64,000 nucleotides of DNA from NCBI GenBank assembly GCA_963921425.1, contig OY992835.1:6510001-6574000 (forward strand). Direction: 5' to 3'. Made by a program: the position numbers and the translations under genes. The stretch is from Dryas octopetala. Lineage: Eukaryota > Streptophyta > Magnoliopsida > Rosales > Rosaceae. The notes beneath the pieces are model-generated. The model ran no database searches, was not told the origin of the DNA, and saw nothing but the letters and a program-made list of their open reading frames with translations. Shown piece by piece: positions 1 through 11,168 of the stretch (the stretch's first letter is position 1; every line of letters begins with the position of its first letter).

Positions 1-379
1 TTCATACTCTTTGTTTAATTTATAATACTTGGTACTTGCACTTCAGATTTTTTATGTTTCCCCTCTCTCTGCTCCGGATTTTAAGAGTTTAGCTTTTGTA
101 TATTGGTTCTTTAAAGTTGGACAGATACTTATAGGGTAAGTTGCAATCGATCAAAACATAAGAAATTAGTTGTGATGAATCAAGAAGTTTATACTGTAAT
201 TTTCAAGTTCATCTTTTCCTGTCAGGTGAAAGTGAATTCTTATATGTTGTCTATTCTTTGTATCTCAAAGTGCAGGATAAGATCATCTAGTCCTTACTTA
301 TCGTGTAACAGACTGGCTCAATCCGATTATTTCAAGTCGGATATGTAAACTGTCTCCTCAACTAAAAGACAGCTCAATC
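1..379 (+). other. Upstream and leader region of the zinc finger gene
   Basis: No open reading frame of note lies here. The sequence is AT-rich and pyrimidine-rich and leads directly to the ATG at 380, so it probably holds the 5' untranslated region. Several CAG/GT combinations (for example the CAG near 273) could be the acceptor of a leader intron, but the sequence alone does not settle this. The promoter probably lies outside the window. Confidence 0.4.
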
Positions 380-1162
380 ATGAAAACAAACAGCTTTGAC
401 CTTGAAGTGGAAGCCCCATCAAAAAATGATTCTGATGTTAGCAGTCAAGTTGCTTCAAACATGTCCATCCAAGAAACTTCTGCTAATACCTCCAATGATA
501 GCATCACTAACTCTGTCCATCATGCAAATTCCATTGCACCTCAAGAAGGGTTGCGGCCGATTTCCCTTGACTTGACTCTTAGCTTCAATAATGAGGATTT
601 AGGGGGAAGGGATTCAATAGGACTCTCATTGTCAAGCACAAGTGAGAGTAGTAATGAACCTGCATCTCATAAGACAACAGCAGCCGCCATTCCACGAGTT
701 TTTTCTTGCAATTACTGTCAATGCAAATTCTTGAGCTCACAGGCTCTCGGTGGCCACCAAAATGCACATAAGAAAGAAAGGACACTGGCAAAGCGCGCTA
801 TGCGAATGAGTATTTTCTCTGAGAGGTATGCCAGCCTGGCATCTTTGCCTCTTCACGGATCGTCATTCAAGTCGCTAGGAATCAAAGCACACTCATCCCT
901 GCATCATGGGTTTGCACCACCAGTATTGAGGCCTGCTGAGATTGGAAACAGTACTGCAAGGTTTGAACATGGGTATTTGGGTGTACCAATTTTCTTGGTG
1001 GATGATGGCGCGGAGCTGTCATGGCCTGGTAGTTTCCGTCAGGTTGCTGAGAGTAATACTCATCCAAGTTTTGTACTGACTGAAAGTTCAAATATAAATT
1101 TTGAGATCACACAACCAGTGGACATAGACAACTCTACACCAGATCTCACACTAAAACTTTGA
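380..1162 (+). CDS. Single C2H2 (QALGGH) zinc finger protein with EAR motifs
   Basis: An uninterrupted 260-residue protein of the plant single-finger Q-type C2H2 class (ZFP1/ZFP4/ZFP7-like in Arabidopsis). The finger spans about residues 108-130: Cys110 and Cys113, the plant signature QALGGH at 121-126, and ligands His126 and His130 (C-x2-C-x12-H-x3-H). A basic stretch, KKERTLAKRA, follows at once and is a likely nuclear localisation or DNA-contact segment. Two DLTL-type EAR repressor motifs are visible, DLTLSF near 64-69 and DLTLKL at the extreme C-terminus (255-260), which implies recruitment of TOPLESS-type corepressors. The length and single-exon structure fit the family. Family membership is clear; the exact orthologue and the process controlled (trichome, hormone or organ development are known for relatives) cannot be decided here. 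Confidence 0.93.
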   Translation: MKTNSFDLEVEAPSKNDSDVSSQVASNMSIQETSANTSNDSITNSVHHANSIAPQEGLRPISLDLTLSFNNEDLGGRDSIGLSLSSTSESSNEPASHKTTAAAIPRVFSCNYCQCKFLSSQALGGHQNAHKKERTLAKRAMRMSIFSERYASLASLPLHGSSFKSLGIKAHSSLHHGFAPPVLRPAEIGNSTARFEHGYLGVPIFLVDDGAELSWPGSFRQVAESNTHPSFVLTESSNINFEITQPVDIDNSTPDLTLKL

Positions 1163-2109
1163 AAGGTTTGGTTCCTACAGGCTTTGGTATTTCTATATGT
1201 TGTTGTTCTCTCCTGTACAGTGAGATACACATGAACCATTTATATGGCTCAAGTTTATATTCTTTCCCTTTCTTCTTATTTGCAGCACTTCGATGTTTTT
1301 ACCTTGTCAGTGTATAAGAGCTCTATGAGGATTATTTGGGAGCTCCTTTGCGATCTTGTGACATAAATGTTTTGGTTTGCCATGGTACTAGTGCTAACTC
1401 TATGCTCGATCATCTTTCATTTGCCCTTTCTTGCCCCTACATGACCGTGGAGCATGGATTCTAATTTTTATAGAATTACAATCATTTCAAACTTGCACTT
1501 ATATATATCCTCAGTTAATTCTATGTTACATGATTTTTCTCTGATCGAAAACTCATTGTATTCTGCTCCATGGTGCATAATAAAGTACAAATGTGGTTTG
1601 TTTTGTCTTTAATTTCTGCAATGAAGGGACCTGTATATGCTCAGCCCACTAGCTATTATGAGCTAGCTATATGGTATATATAACTTGTAGCTGAATATTT
1701 GATGTGAGAGTTCTGGTCTTCTGCAATATTTGATATACATTTCTTAAACTTAAGCCATGCTGGAGCCTGGAGTGAGTCAAAACGCAGTTGTTAGGGAGGC
1801 CAAGTCTTGTTTGATGGTTGAAATGTGCTTTGGAATGATCTTCCTGTTACTATAGAAACTGTGACAAATATGCATATTATAATTTTCAAAGTAAGCACTT
1901 TTACTTCCCTTATAAAACACAATTTACATCTAAATCTCAAGTACATAAGTTAGAGCATTCAACCCAAAACCAATCGCTAATAGGTGGAGAGGTATATGAA
2001 ATTATATATTGTAAGACAAGGTTCTAAATTCCTGATATCAGATACTTTGAACATTAGGTACATATAGTGTCAAATATCATGGATAAAGAGGCAGAGTTCA
2101 ATTTATCAG
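1163..2109. other. 3' UTR of the zinc finger gene, then intergenic DNA
   Basis: The first few hundred bases after the stop are probably the 3' untranslated region; an AATAAA-type signal lies near 1578. The rest is AT-rich with no gene or recognisable repeat, up to the target duplication TTATC of the Copia element at 2110-2114. Confidence 0.45.
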
Positions 2110-2114
2110 TTATC

Positions 2115-2300
2115 TGTTGTAAATACATTATTAAGTGTGGCTATTCCTGTAATTAGTTGTAGGGGCATACTAGTAAATATTAAAAACCTAGTAAACCCTA
2201 CCTCTATATAAGAATATTTATAAGATGAATGAAAGTGACAAATCATATTCTCTCTGCCTCTCTTTTCCACAAACCCTATTTTCCACATACTTTTACAACA
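2115..2300 (+). repeat. 5' LTR of the Copia element
   Basis: 186 bp, TG...CA termini, preceded by the target duplication TTATC. It contains a TATA-like run (TCTATATAAGAA) near 2203 that would serve as the element promoter. It matches the 3' LTR at 8386-8571 with about six substitutions and no length difference. Confidence 0.95.
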
Positions 2301-2316
2301 CGTTATCAGCACGAAA
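2301..2316 (+). other. Probable primer binding site of the Copia element
   Basis: The sequence immediately after the 5' LTR, CGTTATCAGCACGA, is where the tRNA primer site must lie. The TATCAG core resembles the initiator-methionine tRNA sites of plant Copia elements, but I could not verify the complementary tRNA. Confidence 0.45.
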
Positions 2317-2529
2317 AGTTCTTTGGATTGTGGATCGCCAAACAAAATAAGATCATCATTCAATCTGTTCTTCAACCAAGTAGGTTTTATAAAATAATTT
2401 TATGTTCATGGTTATTTAACCTTGATTGATTGAAAAAAAATCTCCATGAGGCATAAATCCTAAATTTATATGAGATTGATTTATTTGGGATTATATATTT
2501 TATACATGTATTTGAGTTGAATGATTAAA

Positions 2530-2672
2530 ATAAAAAAGGGAAGAATTTTTGGGTGATCAGAAAACCACCCCCTCCTGAAACTTTGTGAAAAGGAAATGTT
2601 AATTCTTGTCATGCCTGGGGTTTGAACCCAAGACCTCTTGTGCACCACATTGCACCTTAACCACTGTGTTGC
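2530..2672 (-). repeat. tRNA-derived SINE-like insertion
   Basis: Read on the minus strand, 2665 down to 2610 contains an A-box-like TGGTTAAGGTG and, at normal tRNA spacing, a B-box-like GGTTCAAACCC. A ~90-base body ending in a T-rich tail follows to about 2530. This is the layout of a plant tRNA-derived SINE. It lies in the untranslated leader of the Copia element, between LTR and gag. No target duplication was resolved, so this is moderate evidence. Confidence 0.45.
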
Positions 2673-3054
2673 TGATGGTTTATTGTTAGTATGCAAACCA
2701 TTTAATATATATACCCTAAATGCCAGAAACTTTTATTCAAACAATTTTGTGATACTTTTCTGTTCTACTTGGGTATATGAACATTTTACTTGTTTAAATT
2801 TTTGCACTAGAGTATATGTGTAGAAATTGCAGGTAATTAATGAACCAGTAGTTCATACATAAATATTGAACCTGTAGCTTCAATAATGCCGTATTAGGAA
2901 CCTGAAGTAAACTTCATAAATTCACTATACATTATAAAACTAGTAGATTTTACATGTCTATACCATGTTATAGAACTTGAAGTTCTTATTTATTGCTTAT
3001 GGATGTTATTGCCCAAAGCATTAATTATGATTATTTGTTTCTTTCAACCAAAGA

Positions 3055-3965
3055 ATGTCAAATCTCAACAAGCTTGATTTTGTCGCTTTGGAAGTTTCCG
3101 GAAGAAACTATCTAAAGTGGACTCAAGATGTTAAGCTTCATTTGACTACCAAGAAGATGAGGTCGACAATTAATGCTGACAATGTTGTCGCAGAGTCCCT
3201 TAAGGCAAGTGTCATGATCTTCATTAAAAACATATGAAGGAAGCACTCCAAGTTGAGTACCTCGCTGAAGAGGATCGACGAGCTCTTTGGGTCGCTCTAG
3301 AAGAGCGGTTTAACCATCAAAAGACCATTTTCTTGCCTGAAGCAAGACATGATTGGCAGAACATCCGTTTCCAGGATTTCAAATCCGTGAATGAGTATAA
3401 TTCGGAGATTTTCTGGATCCAGTCACTCCTCAAATTTGGTGGAGAGGAGCTCACCGAAGCTGACCTATTGGAGAAGCCTTTCTCCACCTTCCCTACCTCC
3501 TGTTTCGTCCTGCAGTAACAATATAGGGAGATGAATTTTACTAAGTTCTCGGAATTGATCACTACTTTATTGTTCGCTGAAAAGAACAACAACTTATTAA
3601 TAAGAAATGATCAAGCTCGACCTGTCGGTACTAAAGCAGCACCATTGCCTGAAGCAAACGTTGTTGCTCATCGCGATTCAAACCGCGAAAGAGGATGCCG
3701 AGGTCATGGAAAGGGCACAAAGTCCGACTGCCCGAGATATGGAAGGAAAGGTTCTCAGAGGAATGACCTATATGACCGAGGCCAACGTGGCCATGGCCCA
3801 CGTGGTAGGAACCACGGTCCCTCGGCCCTAAGAACTCGATATGAGAGGAACACTGGTCCGGCCCGTTGCCACCAGAATCAGAACCAAAACCAGAATCAGA
3901 ATCAGAATGATCTCTGTTACCGATGTGGAGGAACTGATCACTAGTCTCGCACCTGCCGTGCATCA
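3055..3965 (+). pseudogene. Copia gag remnant
   Basis: Starts with a Gag-like N-terminus (MSNLNKLDFVALEVSGRNY, 3055 on), where the typical plant Copia pattern of leucine-rich start plus GRNY motif is visible. Stops or frameshifts occur near 3235 and 3516. A Gln/Asn-rich tail with repeated NQNQNQ near 3870-3910 leads into the nucleocapsid zinc knuckle CYRCGGTDH at about 3917. The residue after His is a TAG stop where Trp is usual, so the knuckle is cut before its last cysteine. Non-functional. Confidence 0.85.
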
Positions 3966-4305
3966 GCGCAAGCTGTAGATGAGTATTACGCTAGTCGCGG
4001 AACTCGAGAGATCAATCTCGTTGAGAGATCATTTCCTATGGATACCACCCTAGAGGTCACTGATTTCCAGGTTGAACCTGGACACTTCGAGGACTAGAAA
4101 CTCGATGACATGGATATGATCGGCACTTGTGTCGTAGTTATTTTCTGAATAATGTTTTTCTTATTCGGATTATTTTGGTGATTTATGACTTGGATTATTT
4201 GTTCTAGAAATTTGGTTATTCTCGAATATTATTTAATTCAATCAAGTTATTTTCATACATGTGATCCATTGAATTAAATTTATGAATAAGCATGTTTAGT
4301 GGGGA

Positions 4306-7300
4306 AGTTTGTTGTCTGGCAGACAGTGCTACTACCAACACCATACTCCAAGATTGGAAGTATTTTTCAAACTTATTGCTTACTCATACCTCTGTGACAA
4401 CCATATTAGGCCAATCCAACCTGATAGAGGGCCATGGCAAAGCCCATTTTTATGTTGTCCAATAGTACTGAATTACCATTAATGAAGCCTTACATTCTCC
4501 AAGTTCCAGAAGAACGTTGTTGAGATTTAAGGATATTCGAGCCAATGGTTATCACGTTGAAACCACTGAGGAAAATGGAGTGAAATATCTTTGCATAACC
4601 TCCAATTTGTATGGCCAGAAGTGTATATTGGAGAAATTGAAATGTCTCTCGAGCGGTCTTTACATGACCACCATTAGATCGATTGAGGCCAATCACATAG
4701 TTAACCAGAAGTTAACCAATTTGAGCAGTTTCTTTCTATGGCATAACCAGTTGGGATACCCAGGTCAAAGTATGATGCGCCGTATCCTCAATTCATCAAA
4801 CGGGCATCCCCTTACTAATAAGGATCTTGTGTTTAGTGACACACTATGTCAAACTTGCTCGCTCAGAAAGTTGAATACTAGACCATCATATGCAAAGACT
4901 AGTAAAGACTTCATCATTTTCTTGCAAAGGATACAAGGGAATATTTGTGGACTTATCCAACCACCATGCGGACCATTTAAATATTTCATGGTTTTGGTTG
5001 ATACATCGACAAAGTGATCACATGTTACACTATTATCCACAAGAAACGCTGCTTTTGCTACACTTCTCGCCCAAAAGGCTCACCACACGGATTATCCTAT
5101 AAAGTCTAGAAGACTTGATAATATCGGAGAGTTTACATCAAAAACTTTCGATGATTATTGCATGTCCCTTGGGATTAATGTTGAACATCGAGTTCCCCAT
5201 GTTTACACCCAGAATGGTCTCACAGAAGCGTTCATTCAAAGATTACAAATGATCGCACGAACCTTGGTTATGCGTAGCAAGCTTCCAATTTCTGCGTGGG
5301 GCTATGCAATCTTGCATGCAACCATGTTGGTCCGGTTGAGGCCCACTGCTAGCCAACCTTACTCCGCTTTACAGCTAGTGACTGGGTACGAACCTGACGT
5401 TTCGTACATAAGCATATTTGGGTATGCAGTTTACGTGCCAGTTGCGCCGCTACAACGTACCAAAAATGGGTCCTCAACGAACAATGGACATATATGTCGA
5501 TTATGGATCCCCATCCATTATACGCTTTTTAGAGCCCTTGACAGGCGATCTCTTTACTGCCAGATTTGCGGATTGTCACTTTGATGAGACAGTCTTCCTG
5601 CCGTTAGGGGGAGATAAGAATGTCACCGTTCCTAAAGAACAATGTGAATTGACATGGAATGTCCCCACTATGTCTCATCTCGATCTTCGAACCGCACAAT
5701 GTGATAGCGAAGTGCAGAGAACGCTAGATCTATAGAGTATCCATAATATGCTAGACGCATTCTCTGATCTAGCTAAAGTGACGAGATCACATATACCTGC
5801 TGCAAACGTGCCTGCAAGGATATCCGTCCCCGAAGGACGTGTCGTCCCAGATGGACAAGGTACGACCATAGCGGCTAACCAATCATATGTCCCTACCTAG
5901 AAGTGAGGTTGACCACTAGGTTCGATGGACTCTTATCCCCGGAAGAGGATAAATTTGGCACAAACGAGTCCCTTTGACATCGCGATCTCAATCGATCCAT
6001 CTCACGAAATAGTTCCGGATTATGGGTCAATCCCAGAAGAGACGGCGTTGGGGGACGCTCCAACGTTTGAACCCACTCCCGATAACATAGAGATCTCTAT
6101 AAATTATGCATACTTAAGTGAGCTCTAGAATCGAAACGAGATTATCATCGATGATATATTTGTATTCGCGGCAGCTACCGAAATCATAACTAGCGATGAC
6201 ATCGAACCTCACTCCGTTGATGAATGTCAACGTCGAGACGACTGGCCAAAATGGAAAGAAGCAATTCAGGTCGAATTAGATTCCTTGACAAAGAGAAAGG
6301 TGTTTGGGCATGTCGTTCGTACACCTTCCCCATGTTAAACCTGTAGAATTTAAATGAGTATTTGTAAGGAAGCGTAATGAGAAAAACGAGATTGTGAGAT
6401 ACAAGGCTCGTCTAGTGGCGCAAGGATTTTCTCAACGCCCTGGGATTGATTACGAGGAAGTTTATTCCCCCGTAATGGACGTCATAACGTTCCGCTACCT
6501 TATCAGTTTGGTAGTTTTCGAAAAACTGAGTATGCAGGTTATGGATGTGGTCACTGCTTATCTCTATGGGGATCTTGATACAGAGATATATATATATATA
6601 TATATATATGAAAGTTCCCGAAAGACTTAAGACACCCGATGCAAATAGTTCCAGACCACGGAACATGCTCTCCATTAGTTTGAGGCGTTCACTTTATGGA
6701 TTGAAACAATCCGGACGAAGGTGGCAAAATCGTCTAAGTGAGTATTTGATCGGGATGAAATATGTGAATAATGTTCTATGCTCTTGCGTGTTTATTAAGA
6801 ACTAGTTCCGGCTTTGCTATTGTAGTTGTTATGTCGATGACATGAATCTAATTGGTACTCCTGAAAAGATCAAGGAAACAACTAAACACCTGAAGTTGGA
6901 ATTTAAGATAAAAGATCTTGGGAGAACGAATTTCTGTCTCAACCTGGAACTCGAGCACCGTGCAGATGGAATTCTAGTCCATCAACCGAATTACATCCAG
7001 AAGATGTTAAGGCGCTTTAATGAGGATAAAGCGAAGCCTTCTAGCACGCTCATGATCGTCCGTAGTCTAGATCCTAAGAAGGATCCGTTTCGTCCCGCAA
7101 ATGATAACGAAGAGATATTGGCACCAGAAGTCTCATATCTAAGTGCAATAGGCGCATTATTGTACTTGACTCAATGTACTAGATCGGACATCTCATTCGC
7201 TATGAACTTGTTAGCTAGATATAGCTCTGCGCCAACACGCTGCCACTGGAATGGCATAAAAGACATTTTCCGCTACCTTAGAGGTACGACGGATATGGGC

Positions 7301-7874
7301 TTATTCTATCCCTAGCTACGCATCAAGGAATGGATCGAACCCCCTCGATCCTCTGAATGATGCCCGCCTTGTTGGATATGCTGACGCAGGGTATCTATTA
7401 GACCCGCACAAGGCGCATTCCCAAATTGGTTATGTCTTTACTATTGGGAATACAAAAATATCTTGGAGGTCTACGAAACATATCCTTGTTGCTACCTCTT
7501 TGAATCATGCTGAGATTCTAGCCCTTCACGAAACAGTTCGTGAATGTATATGGCTAAGAGCAGTTTCCAAACATGTTTGAAGTACATGTGGGCTGAATTT
7601 CACCACTGATGAACCAACGATTATCTATGAGGATAATGTCGTTTGCATCCAGCAGATGAAGACGGGTTTCATCAAAGGAGACAACACCAAGTATATTGCA
7701 CCGAAGTTCTTCTTCAATCAACAGCAACAAGAGCATCAGATGATTGAAGTCAAGTAGATCTGATCTCAAGACAACCATGCAGACCTCTTCACCAAGTCAC
7801 TGCCAAAGTCCACGTTCTTGATGCATGTTCGAGGTATTGGTTTGCATAGGTTGGCTGATTTACCTAGTATGTAG
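4306..7874 (+). pseudogene. Copia pol remnant (PR-INT-RT-RH)
   Basis: Protease active-site DSAT is readable near 4322. The pre-integrase zinc-binding region (WHNQLGYPG ... CQTC) lies at 4738-4865, and the integrase core runs to about 5600. Reverse transcriptase follows from about 6240, with KARLVAQGFSQRPGIDY near 6400 and the catalytic YVDD box at 6830-6841. An RNase H and tail region ends near 7874 (HADLFTKSLPK near 7775). Stops and frameshifts separate nearly every block, and the dinucleotide repeat at 6586-6609 replaces part of the polymerase palm. The protein is dead, but the domain order is unambiguous. Confidence 0.9.
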
Positions 7875-8373
7875 TCTTCAGGGGGAGTCGACATCAGGGG
7901 GAGTATCCCGAAGCATACTCGCTTGACCATCGTATACTCTTTTGTCCTTCGTCCAGGGTTATTTTGTCCCACCGGGTTTTGTTACCTGACAGGGTTTTAA
8001 TGAGGCACATCTTGGCATGGTCACCCTACTCATACTACATCCTGAAGATGTGTTGATCTGATATATATGCATTTGCTCATCTTTTCCCTTCGACCATGGG
8101 TTTCTCCCATTGGGTTTACCGGGCAAGGTTTTGGTGTAGCATCTCTAATGCATCCCGCTCCCATGCATAGACATACTATCTGCTCATGATCTAGAAGATA
8201 TAACTTCACCTACTTTCGAGGTTCTGATGCGACTTCTCCACACTCACGCGCGTTGCACTCTTTTTCTTTCGACTAGGGTTGTTTTTGTTCCCACAGGATT
8301 TTTATTACCTGGCAAGGTTTTAATGAGGCAACTTAGAAGCGCATAGCAAAGACAACACTAATGATATGGAATA

Positions 8374-8385
8374 TCCAAGGGGAAG
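8374..8385 (+). other. Polypurine tract of the Copia element
   Basis: A purine-rich run (CCAAGGGGAAG) sits directly before the 3' LTR, the expected site of plus-strand priming. Confidence 0.75.
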
Positions 8386-8571
8386 TGTTGTAAATACATT
8401 ATTAAGTGTGGCTATTCTTGTAATTAGTTGTAGGGGCATACTAGTAAATATTCAAAACCTAGTAAACATTACCTCTATATAAGAATATTTATAAGATGAA
8501 TGAAAGTGACAGATCATATTCTCTTTGCCTCTCTTTTCCACAAACCCTATTTTCCACATACTTTTACAACA
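8386..8571 (+). repeat. 3' LTR of the Copia element
   Basis: 186 bp, same termini as the 5' LTR and followed by the target duplication TTATC at 8572-8576. Confidence 0.95.
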
Positions 8572-8576
8572 TTATC

Positions 8577-9414
8577 TTAATAATAATAAGACCTTTTCTT
8601 TCTGGTCTAGAGGCATGAGGGTAAATTACTAAGCATATTTGAAGCCACCATGCATCCATTAAGCAAAAGAAATACAATGGCCAAAAAAAAAAAAAAAGAA
8701 GCAAAAGAAAGACGTCCATATTTCGGAAATAAAAGTGTTAAGAATTAATGTTTGATCATTTCAAAAAATTGTTCTCCAAAAGCATGAAATGTAGGTATTG
8801 TTTATGATTGTTGTCGCCAATGAGGCAATGAGGCCATCATATATATTTTTTGAACATATAGTTTTACATAGGATAAACACGACAGAAAAAGATGAGCATA
8901 GGCAAACTAAGCTGCTTTTATGTTAAGACATAAATTCAACTGATAATGATCAACTACTAAACCTGATGAAGGCATACTTCTAGCAATCGAATACCTCCGT
9001 TCAAGATGCTCAAGTCTTCTAACCAGCACAAAAATGAATGAACTCTCTCACTAATAGGGCAGAGCTATATCGTTCTATTAGCTGTGTGATCAGGGACCTA
9101 TGCTTATATAGAGTACTCATAGAATCCTAGTACATTCCTCCCATAAAGGACTCCAGAATTCAATCATAATATGACTCTATAAAAACTTGCTTAATCAGTA
9201 CCTCACATAGAGTTAACGAAAACTATTTATCTAAGAAAATCTAGTCCAATGCAGATTAGTAAACCTGACTCAAGTGGACTCTTATTGATGGTGTTCTCGA
9301 TCATAACAATCCTATTACTTGCTTCTCAAGTATTAGTGTGTTGTTTAATTCGTATAGGACAATGCTTAGGTCCATTTATTTCTTATACTACAACCTCAAA
9401 CCCCCACTTCTTGC
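8577..9414. other. Intergenic DNA with one short repeat
   Basis: No gene seen. The segment 8865-8955 is similar to the sequences that flank the large terminal-inverted-repeat element at 53.97-54.01 kb and 59.92-60.0 kb, and looks like a paralogous copy of that insertion site without the element. A homopolymer A run lies near 8683. Confidence 0.4.
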
Positions 9415-9565
9415 TTGTCTCTTAGATCTTTGAGGTCAACGGCCAAGTCTGAGCAGACCTTCTTGATTATCTGGTTCTCTACTTTGACTCCTCCATTCAT
9501 AACAAAGATGTCCAAGAATCGTGCCTTAGAGTGCTATGTTATGTCCTAGTGAGTGCCAATCAAAT
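9415..9565 (+). pseudogene. Coding-like fragment, paralogous to 51635-51770
   Basis: A short stretch containing a readable SCLRVLCYV peptide is similar to a segment at 51635-51770 (ELCLRVLCYV), including the shared run AGATCTTTGAGG upstream. Neither copy is open over a useful length. I do not recognise the parent protein. Probably a decayed exon or part of an unclassified transposon. Confidence 0.35.
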
Positions 9566-10064
9566 GAATCTTTGGGTCTTGCATTTGGTGTGACCTCCAC
9601 CTCTCTAGCTGTCAGCGAATTACATAACAAATGGTCAGCGCCAACACATCATGTCTACGCAAGGGTGAGCATTCAAACCCTAAATTAATTGTAATTTCTT
9701 TTAATTTTTTCCAATATCTTTAATATATATCTAAATACTAAATCATTTCATAATAACATTTATGTACATTGATAGTATTTTTTGAAAGCTCTTACATGGG
9801 TAGTTCTTATGCTTATTCAGACATACAAATTTATATTTGGTTATCATAAGTTAGAAAGTAAGTTTATTATGACCAACTTATGTAAAAGTTATTGATGATC
9901 ATGTTTAAAGTGTTTTTTTTTTTTTTTTTAAGGAAATCACATGAAGCTAGTGGACTTATAGACACATGTAATTAACAGGGCATCATTCACTTCCTTTTAA
10001 GTTAGCTATTGATCTTTATAAACAAAAAGTTTTTAATTTGTCTAAATTATTTTAATAGTTTTAA
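9566..10064. other. AT-rich intergenic DNA
   Basis: Low-complexity AT-rich sequence with an 18-bp T run near 9915. No gene or repeat could be supported. Confidence 0.4.
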
Positions 10065-10474
10065 AGGAAAAATGACCTTTTTTTTTTAACACATTAAAGA
10101 CTTTTAACCCACTTTTGATAACTCTTAGAAAACTAGCCAAAATAAGAATGGAAAAGACTTAAACACTCTTCAAACCAATAAAGTTTCCTTCTCAGACCAT
10201 CCTCATCTGCTCTCACGCCTGACTCACCCTCTCCCCTATGGCCTCTCTCATCTATGTCAGTCTCTCATTCTCCTCTCACATCAGTCTCTCATTCTCCTCT
10301 CACATCAGTCTCCACCTCACGTCCCATTTAACTTCATCTTTTTCTCATGTTAGCTCCAAGATTTGCTTAGAACACGTTTGAAAGAAGTCATCAAATTGTG
10401 GTTTTAAAGAAACTAATTTCATGGTGCAGGTTGCAAATTGGACAATTAAGTTGCAGGTTGTAGATTACTTACTC

Positions 10475-10590
10475 GAGTACTCGTCGACCACTACTCGAGC
10501 ACCTGCCGAGCATTACTCAAGTACCTGTCGACCTCCCTTGAGTACCTATCGAGCGCCCTCGAGTACCCGTTGAGTACTCCTAGAGTCTGT
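10475..10590. repeat. Degenerate CTCGAGTACC tandem repeat
   Basis: Five or so copies of a ~24-27 bp unit built on CTCGAGTACCTGTCGAG variants, alternating GAGTAC and TCGAC/TCGAG words. Confidence 0.55.
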
Positions 10591-10892
10591 TTTTTTTTTT
10601 TTCTCTTCTTCAAAAATATGAGAAATTAAAACAATGAATCCATATGAGTTTGACGCTATGCATACAACAAACTTCTAAGGTTAATGAATTGGAAATGGAG
10701 GAATTGGCCAAGATGGAGTGGGTTTTAAATTGGGAGATGAAGAAATTGGGTCGAAATGGAGGAAGTTGGTTTTGGGACATGGACGGTGGGTGTTTGGTGT
10801 TGTCATGTTGGCCGGGTTCGGCAGCTGGAGGGGTTTTTCATGGTTGAGTGGTGATGGGCTCATTTAATACTGGGTGAATTTGTGTGTGTGTG

Positions 10893-10895
<3 letters not shown>

Positions 10896-10932
<37 letters not shown>
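10896..10932. repeat. (GA)n microsatellite
   Basis: An uninterrupted GA dinucleotide run preceded by a short (TG)n run at about 10881-10892. Confidence 0.95.
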
Positions 10933-10934
<2 letters not shown>

Positions 10935-11168
10935 TTTGCAAAAGAAAAATGGTAGAGGGTTTTGAGATTTTAATTCAGGGGTAATCAAGTATTTTCATAT
11001 CAATTTTTGGTTAGATTTCTAAGAATTAAGAAAAGGTGGTTAAATGTCTTCAAGTGCTTTAAAAAAGGGTTATTCACCGAACCTCTTAATGACAACTTAT
11101 AAAAAATGGAAACTTGTAATATTAATAGCTAATATATGCCTAAAATTAGTAGAAAAGGCCATTAAGGC

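Larger units (their letters stand above)
2115..8571 (+). mobile_element. Ty1/Copia LTR retrotransposon, complete but non-coding
   Basis: A full-length 6,457-bp element bounded by two 186-bp LTRs that start TGTTGTAAATAC and end TTTTACAACA. The exact 5-bp target duplication TTATC is present at 2110-2114 and 8572-8576. The order of coding remains is Gag, protease, integrase, reverse transcriptase, RNase H, which defines Copia rather than Gypsy. The reading frame is broken many times by stops and frameshifts, and an (AT)n run of 24 bp (6586-6609) sits inside the reverse transcriptase. By eye the LTRs differ at about 6 of 186 positions, which suggests a fairly recent insertion, though no precise date is warranted. 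Confidence 0.95.
10065..11085. mobile_element. Inverted-repeat (MULE-like?) element
   Basis: Imperfect terminal inverted repeats of about 75 bp: the left arm, from about 10071, is an ATGACCTTTTTTTTTAACAC-like sequence with TCTTAGAAAACTAGCCAAAA further in, and the right arm ending near 11075 is its reverse complement with substitutions. The interior has a pyrimidine-rich leader-like block (10190-10330), a GAGTACC-type degenerate repeat (10475-10590), a short reading frame of about 60 codons with no known relative, and a (GA)n run (10896-10932). No target duplication was resolved. Superfamily uncertain. Confidence 0.5.
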
